From Anaerolineae bacterium (GTDB lineage: Bacteria > Chloroflexota > Anaerolineae > JAADDB01): DNA of 5,739 nt. The notes beneath the pieces are model-generated. The model had not been told where the DNA came from and ran no database searches. It saw only the letters and a list, made by a program, of their open reading frames with translations. The stretch is taken from NCBI GenBank assembly GCA_015489285.1, contig WGAA01000107.1:1-5739 (forward strand). The letters run 5' to 3'. Both the position numbers and the translations under genes were made by a program. Every line of letters starts with the position of its first letter. Positions within the stretch are counted from its first letter, which is position 1. This document shows positions 1 through 5,697 of the stretch, in pieces.

Positions 1-291
1 ACCGTGTACCGCACCCTGGAGGCCCTCGTCCACCTGGGCGTCGTCCAGAAGGTCCACGGGGCCGTGGGCTGCCCCGGGTACGTCTTCACCGGCTACGGCC
101 ACAGGCATGTGGCCCTCTGCCGCCGGTGCGGCAAAGCCTTCATCTTCGAGGGCGAGGAGGACCTGGGACGCATCATCCGTGCGGTGGAGGAACGCCTGCA
201 CTTCCACGTGGAGGGGCACCTGCTCCAATTTACCGGACTGTGCGAATCCTGCCGCGCAGATACCCAATCCAACGGAACAAAGGAGGCATAA
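1..291 (+). CDS. Fur-family metal-responsive repressor, C-terminal part (probably Zur-like)
   Basis: This is a partial gene: the frame is open from base 1 and ends at TAA 289-291, leaving 96 residues. The start and most of the DNA-binding domain lie outside the window. The visible part opens with TVYRTLEAL, the end of the Fur winged-helix domain, and continues into the dimerisation and metal domain. Visible ligands are HRH (residues 34-36 of the fragment), CRRC (C40, C43) and GLCESC (C81, C84), which form the usual Cys4 structural zinc site. H73 lies 8 residues before C81, matching the regulatory-site His of E. coli Fur (H125). C24 could be an additional metal ligand, as Zur proteins use one Cys in their sensing site. 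Family role: a repressor that binds DNA when loaded with metal. Position as first gene of a zinc-type uptake operon suggests Zur and autoregulation; this is inference from context, and Fur, Mur or PerR are not excluded by the fragment alone. Confidence 0.9.
   Translation, partial: TVYRTLEALVHLGVVQKVHGAVGCPGYVFTGYGHRHVALCRRCGKAFIFEGEEDLGRIIRAVEERLHFHVEGHLLQFTGLCESCRADTQSNGTKEA
281..286 (+). promoter_or_regulatory. Ribosome binding site for the metal-binding lipoprotein gene
   Basis: AGGAGG lies inside the last codons of the regulator gene, 9 nt before ATG 296. It fixes the start of the downstream gene. The frame is open much further upstream (to ATG 107), but that extension only overlaps the regulator and would bury the signal peptide. 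The arrangement is compatible with translational coupling across the 4-nt gap. Confidence 0.75.
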
Positions 292-295
292 ATCC

Positions 296-1210
296 ATGAT
301 CCGAGGGCTTCGACGGTCCCACATCCTGCTCACACTCCTGCTCATCTTCCCCCTTATCCTCGGGGCCTGCGGGGGGAAGAGCCCGACGGCCGCGCCCTCG
401 AAGGCGCACGAGGGTCCCCTGACTGTCGTCGCCAGCATCGGCCCGCTGGGGGATTTCGCCCGCCATGTCGGGGGCGACCGGGTACAAGTCCACGTTCTCG
501 TGCCCCCCGGGGCCAGTCCCCACACCTACGAACCCACACCGGCCCAGCTGAAGCTCCTCAACCGGGCCGACGTCCTCATCCTCAACGGCGTCGGGCTGGA
601 ATTCTGGGCGCCCAAAGTGCTCGACACCCTGGACAACCCCCACCTGAAGGTCGTGGTGGCCTCGGAAGGGTTACGGGTGCTGCAAACGAGCGAGGGAGAA
701 CGGGGGGGCAATCCCCACCTGTGGCTGGACGTCATCAACGCCACCCACTACGTCGCGCGCATTCGCGATGCGTTCATCGCCGTGGACCCCGCGGGGAAGG
801 AGGTCTACCTGGAGAAGAGCGCCGATTACATCGAGACGCTCAAGGACCTGGACAAGGAGATCCTGTTCACGGTGGACCGGTTCGCCAACAAGAAGTTCAT
901 CGCCTTCCACCCGGCCTGGGTGTACTTCGCCCGTCGCTACGGGCTGGAACAGGCGGCCGTGGTGGAACACACGCCGGGGAAGGAACCCTCCCCCGCGGAA
1001 ATCGCACACATCGTGGAGACGGCACGACGCATCGGCGCGAAAGCCATCTTCGCGGAACCCCAGTTCTCCCCCAAAGCCGCCCAGGTCATCGCGGAGGAAA
1101 GCGGCATCCACGTGCTCTTCCTCAACCCCCTGGGGGAGCCCCCAGATTACGACTACGTGGCAACGATGCGACACAATCTGGCCGAGTTGAAGAAGGGTAT
1201 GGGTGAGTAA
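296..1210 (+). CDS. znuA: Metal ABC transporter substrate-binding lipoprotein (ZnuA/TroA family)
   Basis: A 304-residue cluster A-I binding protein, which captures divalent metal outside the cytoplasmic membrane and delivers it to the permease. Residues 1-25 form a lipoprotein signal: basic start, hydrophobic stretch 10-22 and lipobox LGAC with C25 as lipid anchor. The mature domain begins with VVASIGPLGDFA (44-55). Metal ligands are H76 in PHTYEPTP, H141 in NPHLWLD and H205 in FHPAWVYFARRYG. His rather than Glu at the third position favours zinc over manganese. AEPQFSPKAA (253-262) is also typical. Two oddities: N277 stands where the family usually has Asp (LDPLG becomes LNPLG), and there is no His-rich loop between H76 and H141. 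C25 is its only cysteine. It starts 4 nt after the regulator and is followed by the ATPase and permease genes. The metal is inferred from residues and context; a mixed Zn/Mn role remains possible. Confidence 0.93.
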   Translation: MIRGLRRSHILLTLLLIFPLILGACGGKSPTAAPSKAHEGPLTVVASIGPLGDFARHVGGDRVQVHVLVPPGASPHTYEPTPAQLKLLNRADVLILNGVGLEFWAPKVLDTLDNPHLKVVVASEGLRVLQTSEGERGGNPHLWLDVINATHYVARIRDAFIAVDPAGKEVYLEKSADYIETLKDLDKEILFTVDRFANKKFIAFHPAWVYFARRYGLEQAAVVEHTPGKEPSPAEIAHIVETARRIGAKAIFAEPQFSPKAAQVIAEESGIHVLFLNPLGEPPDYDYVATMRHNLAELKKGMGE

Positions 1211-1213
1211 ATG

Positions 1214-1220
1214 AGGGAGG
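1214..1220 (+). promoter_or_regulatory. Ribosome binding site deciding the ATPase start
   Basis: AGGGAGG lies 8 nt before ATG 1229. The alternative in-frame ATG at 1211 touches the preceding stop codon directly and has only a weak purine run upstream (around 1190-1198). The better placed site supports the start at 1229. Confidence 0.6.
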
Positions 1221-1228
1221 CCAAAGGT

Positions 1229-2074
1229 ATGGGAACGACGCATCGGGTAGTAAGCACCGCGCCGGCCCGGGAAACGGGCGCAGAACCTATCATCGAGCTC
1301 AGGGATGTGACGGTGGCCTTCGAGGACCAGATCGTCCTGGAGGATGTGAGCTTCACCGTGTACCCGGGGATGTTCGTCGCCATCATCGGCCCCAACGGCG
1401 CGGGGAAGACGACGCTCATCCGCACCATCCTGGGGCTGGTGAAACCGGTCAAAGGGGAGGTGCGCGTCTTCGGCAAACCCGCATGGACGTTGAAGGAGGA
1501 GCGGAAACGGTTGGGGTACGTGCCCCAGATCCTCAGTGTGGACCTGCACTTCCCCATCACCGCGGGGGAGGTGGTGCTCATGGGACGTTACGCTCGGGTG
1601 GGCCTTATCCGACGGCCCTCTTCCGAGGACGTGCGGATTGCACGCGAGGCCATGGCCCGGGTAGGGGTGGAGGGCCTGTGGGACAAGCCCTTCGGCAAGT
1701 TGTCCGGGGGGCAACGGCAGCGGGTCCTCATCGCCCGGGCCCTGGCCAACACGCCCGAGCTCCTCGTCCTGGACGAACCTACAACAGGGGTCGATGTGGC
1801 CGCGACGCAAACGGTCTACTCCCTGCTGCGCGAGTTCCACGCGGAGGGAATGACCATCCTCGTCGTCTCCCACGACGTTGGGGTCGTGGCCAATTTCGTG
1901 GACACGGTCGCCTGCGTCAACCGGCGGCTGGTGGCCCACGGCCGTCCCCACGAAGTCCTGGGGTCCGAGGAATTGGCCCAGATGTACGGATGTGATGTCG
2001 CGTACTTCCATCACGGTCGGGTGCCGCACATCGTGGTCGAACCCGTCGAGAGGGAGGAGGTGGCCAGTGATTGA
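1229..2074 (+). CDS. znuC: Metal ABC transporter ATP-binding protein (ZnuC type)
   Basis: A 281-residue ATPase subunit on the cytoplasmic face that drives metal import. All nucleotide-binding motifs are intact: Walker A GPNGAGKTT (54-62, K60), Q-loop YVPQ (97-100, Q100), signature LSGGQRQR (158-165), Walker B LLVLDEP (178-184) with catalytic E183, D-loop around D189, and switch H215 in VVSHD. The tail YGCDVAYFHHGRVPH (253-267) is the His-containing ending typical of metal-importer ATPases. The ABC core begins near residue 20, so an N-terminal leader of about 20 polar residues precedes it. ATG 1229 was chosen for its well placed AGGGAGG; ATG 1211 would add six residues. The gap from the binding-protein gene is 18 nt, and the 3' end overlaps the permease gene by 8 nt. 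Classification as an ABC importer ATPase is certain; zinc specificity comes from neighbours. Confidence 0.94.
   Translation: MGTTHRVVSTAPARETGAEPIIELRDVTVAFEDQIVLEDVSFTVYPGMFVAIIGPNGAGKTTLIRTILGLVKPVKGEVRVFGKPAWTLKEERKRLGYVPQILSVDLHFPITAGEVVLMGRYARVGLIRRPSSEDVRIAREAMARVGVEGLWDKPFGKLSGGQRQRVLIARALANTPELLVLDEPTTGVDVAATQTVYSLLREFHAEGMTILVVSHDVGVVANFVDTVACVNRRLVAHGRPHEVLGSEELAQMYGCDVAYFHHGRVPHIVVEPVEREEVASD
2051..2060 (+). promoter_or_regulatory. Ribosome binding site for the permease GTG start
   Basis: AGGGAGGAGG lies within the end of the ATPase gene, 6 nt before GTG 2067. It supports a GTG start that overlaps the ATPase stop by 8 nt, and so suggests coupled translation. The same frame is open further upstream (to ATG 1878) but that part is only the ATPase gene read in another frame. 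Confidence 0.7.
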
Positions 2075-2882
2075 GGTGTTGACGTACACGTTCATGCAGC
2101 GGGCCCTGGTTGCAGGCGTGCTCATCGGCGTCGTCTGTGCCGTCATCGGGGTCTACGTCGTCCTTCGGGGGATGTCCTTCATCGGCGCGGGGATTGCTCA
2201 CGCCTCCTTTGGGGGGGTGGCCCTGGGCTTCCTCCTGGGCATCAACCCCGTCATCAGCGCCATCACCTTCTGTCTTGCCGTCGCCTGGGGCATCGCCTGG
2301 ATCTCCCGCTCCGGCAGGATCAAGGAGGATACCGCGGTGGGGATCTTCTTCGCCTCGACCATGGCCCTGGGCATCCTCGTCATCGGGCTAATGGAGGGGT
2401 ACAACGTGGACCTGTTCAGCTACCTCTTCGGGAGCATTCTGGCCATCACCCGGGAGGATGTGTGGTTGACGGTGGGGTTGAGCGCGCTGGTCTTGACGTT
2501 GGTGGGACTCTTCTTCAAGGAACTTCTCTTCATCACCTTCGACCCGGAGACGGCTCAGGTGTTGGGGTTACCGGTCAACTTCCTCCACTTCTTACTCGTC
2601 ACCCTCATCGCCCTGACGGTCGTCATCGCCTTGAAGGTGGTGGGGATCATTCTGGTTTCCGCGCTCATTGTGACGCCGGCCGCGGCCGCGTGGCAGTTGA
2701 CGGATCGCTTCGGCCGGATGATGATCCTGGCCGCCCTTTTTGGGATCGTATCGACGGTGGGGGGACTTCTCCTTTCCTACGCGCTGAACACCGCGTCCGG
2801 GGCGACGATCGTGCTCCTCTCCACGACCCTCTTCTTCCTGGCCCTGTTCCTCTCCCCCAAGCGTCGCCTCGCGTGGAAATGA
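2067..2882 (+). CDS. znuB: Metal ABC transporter permease (ZnuB type, ABC-3 family)
   Basis: A 271-residue integral membrane protein that forms the transmembrane channel of the importer. Hydrophobic segments lie roughly at 13-33, 40-58, 60-79, 90-109, 133-150, 173-203, 219-240 and 246-263, matching the roughly eight helices of the family. Family blocks visible: GMSFIGAGIAHASFGGVALG (35-54), EDTAVGIFFASTMALGIL (87-104), LFGSILAIT (120-128), FDPETAQVLGLPV (158-170) and VGIILVSALIVTPAAAA (192-208), the last two being the strongest. The GTG start at 2067 has a near-perfect ribosome binding site and gives an N-terminus of normal length. The stop TGA 2880-2882 overlaps the base of the hairpin that separates this operon from the opposing genes. 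No truncation or frameshift is seen. Zinc as substrate follows from the binding protein and not from the permease itself. Confidence 0.94.
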   Translation: MIEVLTYTFMQRALVAGVLIGVVCAVIGVYVVLRGMSFIGAGIAHASFGGVALGFLLGINPVISAITFCLAVAWGIAWISRSGRIKEDTAVGIFFASTMALGILVIGLMEGYNVDLFSYLFGSILAITREDVWLTVGLSALVLTLVGLFFKELLFITFDPETAQVLGLPVNFLHFLLVTLIALTVVIALKVVGIILVSALIVTPAAAAWQLTDRFGRMMILAALFGIVSTVGGLLLSYALNTASGATIVLLSTTLFFLALFLSPKRRLAWK

Positions 2883-2908
2883 CCCCGACCCCCGGCGGGG
2901 TCGGGGTC
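2881..2908. terminator. Hairpin between convergent operons, probable two-way terminator
   Basis: GACCCCGACCCC (2881-2892) pairs perfectly with GGGGTCGGGGTC (2897-2908) around a CGGC loop. The 12-bp stem is almost all G-C. It begins inside the permease stop codon and ends 9 nt short of the last base of the opposing gene's stop (2918-2920). The position strongly suggests transcription termination for both strands. On neither side is there a clean U-tract: GGCGGGGGATTATACTT follows on the + strand, and GC-rich permease coding sequence follows on the - strand. Termination efficiency is therefore uncertain, and the hairpin may instead protect mRNA 3' ends. Confidence 0.65.
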
Positions 2909-2917
2909 GGCGGGGGA

Positions 2918-4849
2918 TTATACTTCCCGCACGTAGCCGATGAGTTCCTCGCGCGGGTTCATCTCCTCCACGGCCTCCAGGATGAGGAGGCCGGCCTTGT
3001 TCAGGCTGTTGCGGCCGACGAGCTCTCCCGCCCGCGCGGCCTCTAAGGCGTTGTCGAACACTTCCTTGGCCAGGCCACTGCGCTTCCACGCTTCCTTTAT
3101 ATTGCGGGGCAAAATGCGGACCCGCTTTTCCTTGACGTAGAGGGTCCCCACCTCTCTCAGGGCCTTGAGGACCCGGTAGATGATGGGGTTGATGGGGTGG
3201 CCGAAGCCTTCGGGCATACCGGCCAGGGCCTCGTCGAGCTTGCGGCCGGCTTCCGTTTCCACGATGTTCCCGTCCGGGAGGATGTCGATGAGGTGCCGCG
3301 CTTCCAGCTTCTCCAGCGCCCACTCGATCCGGCGGGGGTCCTCCTTCTCGAAGGCCTTGAAGACCTCGTCCACGCTCATGCCCCGAGCAGGAATGCGATG
3401 GAGGACGGCCAGCTCGAATTTGGTCAGATGGGGGATGCGGTAGATGGTCTCGGCCAGGGTGGCGTAGAGGTACCCGGACCGAGTGGGTTCGGCCGTGCCC
3501 ACGAGACCGGCTTCCCGGGCTTGTTGCCACCATTCCAGGTTGGGCGCGGAGAAGGTCTTCCGGGTCATGGTGATGGATTTGACCGCGGTGCTGGAGATAT
3601 CCCGCTCCTGGATCTCCTGATCCTCCCGCACCTTTTCCCCGTACTCGGTCAGGCGGAAGACTTCCTTGCCCGCTTCGTCCACCACCGATTCCAGGAGCTG
3701 GAAGGATTCCAGACTGTAGAGGGATGCCCGCAGGTCGAAATTGTCGTCGTACCAGCGAGCCAGGTCCTTGGCTTCCATGAAGCGCTTGGCTATGGTCTGG
3801 AACTTCTTGGGCATTTCGTCCAGTTTGCGCCCGTAGCGTTCGACCAGGGCTTTGTACTGTTTGACCTTGCGGTCGATGAGCTCGGCGCGGAGGTTCTTGA
3901 AGGTGGGCCTTTCCTCCGGGTTGTTCTGGGCCTTCTCCCACAGGACGTGGACCGTCTTCAGGATTTCGGCTTCCTCCTGGGTGATAGCGATGGTCCATAC
4001 CTCCCGTCGGGCCTCACCCCGCCAAAGGCGGAAGACTTCCAGGGCCCACTCGCCCGCGGGCAGGAGGGCATCGTCGGGGCCCAGGTAGCCCAGGGCCTGC
4101 AAGGTCGTCTTGGCCGTGGGGGAAACGTCGCGGCCGTCGGCCACGTCCACCAGGACCCACAGGAGGTCGTCGGTCAGCACGTCCCCTTCGGTGGCGAAGC
4201 CCCCCAGTTCCAGGGTCTTCTTCACGGCCTGGCCCAACGCGGTGAACGCGTAGATGTCCGAGTTGGGCACGCTGTAGGCGATGAGCCGCATGCCCTCCAG
4301 GAGGTGTTCTTCGTGGGAGCCCGTGGGCAGATGATCCGCGGGGGCCGGTCCCACGGGCACTTTGCGGATGATGTCGGCCAGGGCCGCGGAGATCTCCAGC
4401 TTGGGTTCCAGAGCCTGGTAGATCTCCCACACCCGTCGGCCCGCGTCGCTCAGGCCGATGTAGCGTTTCCCCGTATCCTCCTCGTGGATTTCCTCGGCCA
4501 GGCCCCGCTCCATGAGCGCGGGCACGGCCAGGGGGCCGACCCGCCCGCTCCGCCAGGCCGCGTCCAGCATGGCGATGATTTCGCTGCCCAGCCAGCGCCA
4601 CCCGTCCTTCCAGGCGTCGGGCGCGGGCAGACGTTTTGTCTCCACCAGTTCCTGCAACACGAGGGCCAGCTCCCCTCCCAGGTAGGTCAGCCCCACCCGG
4701 ATGGGGGAGTACATGCGCACGAGAGCCTGGACTTCCAGTTCGTAGATGACGGGATCGGAAGGTGTCGCCATGTCCATGTAAGGCGTACCCTCTTCCCGTT
4801 GGGCAAAGAGCTGTAGCAGCGCTTGAGCGTGCTCCTTTCGTATGACCAT
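2918..4849 (-). CDS. Uncharacterised 643-residue protein with tandem winged-helix-like units
   Basis: Function unknown. ATG 4847-4849 has AAGGAGG 7 nt upstream (4857-4863), and the stop is TAA at 2918-2920. The protein is soluble, with no signal peptide or membrane segment, strongly charged and free of cysteine. It looks modular: a helix, then a short beta wing, then a [S/T]xxG turn into another helix recurs along the chain. Examples are LTYLG (54-58), LSDAG (133-137), FTALG (202-206), LTEYG (400-404), ETEAG (531-535) and, more weakly, LNKAG (616-620). GLAEEIHEEDTGKRYIGLSD (116-135) and the stretch 513-540 look like classic winged-helix wings. Residues 290-370 are highly charged and probably helical, a likely linker. 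No catalytic motif was recognised. From memory it resembles the DUF505 type of protein found in archaea and some thermophilic bacteria; this was not verified. DNA binding or a scaffold role is inference. It lies 27 nt after the 240-residue gene and is likely co-transcribed. Confidence 0.87.
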   Translation of the reverse strand: MVIRKEHAQALLQLFAQREEGTPYMDMATPSDPVIYELEVQALVRMYSPIRVGLTYLGGELALVLQELVETKRLPAPDAWKDGWRWLGSEIIAMLDAAWRSGRVGPLAVPALMERGLAEEIHEEDTGKRYIGLSDAGRRVWEIYQALEPKLEISAALADIIRKVPVGPAPADHLPTGSHEEHLLEGMRLIAYSVPNSDIYAFTALGQAVKKTLELGGFATEGDVLTDDLLWVLVDVADGRDVSPTAKTTLQALGYLGPDDALLPAGEWALEVFRLWRGEARREVWTIAITQEEAEILKTVHVLWEKAQNNPEERPTFKNLRAELIDRKVKQYKALVERYGRKLDEMPKKFQTIAKRFMEAKDLARWYDDNFDLRASLYSLESFQLLESVVDEAGKEVFRLTEYGEKVREDQEIQERDISSTAVKSITMTRKTFSAPNLEWWQQAREAGLVGTAEPTRSGYLYATLAETIYRIPHLTKFELAVLHRIPARGMSVDEVFKAFEKEDPRRIEWALEKLEARHLIDILPDGNIVETEAGRKLDEALAGMPEGFGHPINPIIYRVLKALREVGTLYVKEKRVRILPRNIKEAWKRSGLAKEVFDNALEAARAGELVGRNSLNKAGLLILEAVEEMNPREELIGYVREV

Positions 4850-4876
4850 TTTCTTGCCTCCTTCGATGTGGGGTGC

Positions 4877-5599
4877 TTATCCTAGCGCGGCCAGGCTCTT
4901 ATCGACCCGTTCCGCGACGTCAATGTCGAAAAGGTAGATGGTGGGAAGGAGCCAGGTGACGATGTAGCGGTCGTCCCCGTCCTTGTTCTTGCCGAAGTAG
5001 ACGAGGGTGAAGCGGCCGGTGTGGGTGTGCTGGCGGATGACATCACGCCCCACCCGCAGGGCCTGACGCATCTTGGGGGGCAATTTCTCGAAGGGCACGG
5101 GTTTGCCCGTCGTGCCCCGCTGGCGGATGAATTCGGTGGTGAGGCCGCTGGAGTGGAAGGCCTCGATGAGCGCGTGGAGCCGGCGCTTCTTGAAGTACGC
5201 CAGCAGGAGTTCGGCCGCGGGGAGGCTGAAGAGCAGCGTATCCTGACCGTTGGGCGCGCGGTAGTACCCGTGGATCACCCCACGGCGCTCCTCCAATCCC
5301 ACCTCGATGACGATCTTTGCCCCTTTGGGGAGTTCCTTCACGATCTCCTGGATCTCGAACGTCTCCCCTTCTTCTTCGTACACATCTCCCACCTTGCGTC
5401 CTCGTTCCGTCTCCGAGACGAAGACCGCGGCCTTTCCGCCGCGCAGGCCGAAGATGAGGTCGAATCCCCACGCCTTCAGGCTCTTGAGCTTGACCTCGAT
5501 TTGCCGGGGGATTTCGCCCCACTGCTCACGCACGTACGTGTGAAGCGCGATCTCGTGCTTGCGTAACAACTGATCGGGCGCTATCTTCCGTTTGGCCAT
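4877..5599 (-). CDS. Uncharacterised 240-residue protein
   Basis: I do not recognise this protein. ATG 5597-5599 has AAAGGAGG 7 nt upstream (5607-5614), and the stop is TAA at 4877-4879. The N-terminus (MAKRKIAPDQLLRKHEIAL) is basic and probably helical. Residues 33-62 look like two beta strands (IEVKLKSLKAWGFDLIFGL, then AAVFVSE). An acidic stretch follows at 72-90, then strands at 94-113. Residues 126-150 are probably helical (PAAELLLAYFKKRRLHAL). The C-terminal part holds HTHTGRFTLVYFGKNKDGDD (191-210) and a hydrophobic strand region at 211-226 (RYIVTWLLPTIYLFDI), too short and isolated to make it a membrane protein. It has no signal peptide and no cysteine. It is the first gene after the leftward promoter and precedes the 643-residue gene by 27 nt, so the two products probably act together. 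The good ribosome binding site and conventional codon use support a real gene; function is unknown. Confidence 0.85.
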   Translation of the reverse strand: MAKRKIAPDQLLRKHEIALHTYVREQWGEIPRQIEVKLKSLKAWGFDLIFGLRGGKAAVFVSETERGRKVGDVYEEEGETFEIQEIVKELPKGAKIVIEVGLEERRGVIHGYYRAPNGQDTLLFSLPAAELLLAYFKKRRLHALIEAFHSSGLTTEFIRQRGTTGKPVPFEKLPPKMRQALRVGRDVIRQHTHTGRFTLVYFGKNKDGDDRYIVTWLLPTIYLFDIDVAERVDKSLAALG

Positions 5600-5643
5600 T
5601 GTCCTTCCTCCTTTGTGATATGGGGGTCCTATTGAGTGCCCTC

Positions 5644-5673
5644 AGTATACCAGGGAAATATTAGCCCTATCAT
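5644..5673 (-). promoter_or_regulatory. Candidate extended -10 promoter for the two-gene leftward operon
   Basis: Reading the - strand, TATACT (5644-5649) is preceded by TGG, giving the extended -10 form TGnTATACT. ATGATA (5668-5673) lies 18 nt upstream and matches TTGACA at four of six positions. Transcription would start near 5637, leaving a leader of about 38 nt before ATG 5599 that includes the ribosome binding site. The patch at 5640-5700 is clearly more AT-rich than its surroundings. Found by eye only. Confidence 0.55.
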
Positions 5674-5697
5674 AGGATTTGGTTAGTCTATTGTTAG
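5661..5697. repeat. Phased TTAG repeats and a small palindrome beside the leftward promoter
   Basis: TTAG occurs at 5661-5664, 5683-5686 and 5694-5697, spaced 22 and 11 bp, that is on about the same face of the helix; the last two are part of GTTAG. Between them lies the 11-bp palindrome CCTAT-C-ATAGG (5666-5676), which overlaps the proposed -35 element. The placement fits an operator or activator site, but the elements are short and could occur by chance in AT-rich sequence. Confidence 0.3.

Noticed and set aside
107..295. Upstream extension of the lipoprotein frame to ATG 107
   Set aside because: It overlaps the regulator entirely. The signal peptide and lipobox follow ATG 296, which has its own ribosome binding site.
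1196..1233. GGTATGGG repeated 30 nt apart at the lipoprotein-ATPase junction
   Set aside because: An 8-base repeat in GC-rich sequence around start codons is easily chance. It forms no longer duplication.
671..2146. Long open frame (491 codons) on the - strand opposite the lipoprotein and ATPase genes
   Set aside because: It is antisense to two genes with unmistakable motifs. Its translation is rich in His, Gly, Arg and Pro without family features, as expected for a GC-rich shadow frame.
2592..3998. Open frame (468 codons) on the - strand crossing the junction and part of the permease gene
   Set aside because: It runs through the convergent hairpin, overlaps two supported genes and encodes a Gly/Arg/Pro-rich shadow.
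3197..4816. Long open frame (539 codons) on the + strand opposite the 643-residue gene
   Set aside because: The - strand frame has a perfect ribosome binding site, a balanced protein composition and recurring structural units. The + strand translation is low-complexity Gly, His and Gln-rich and has no good start.
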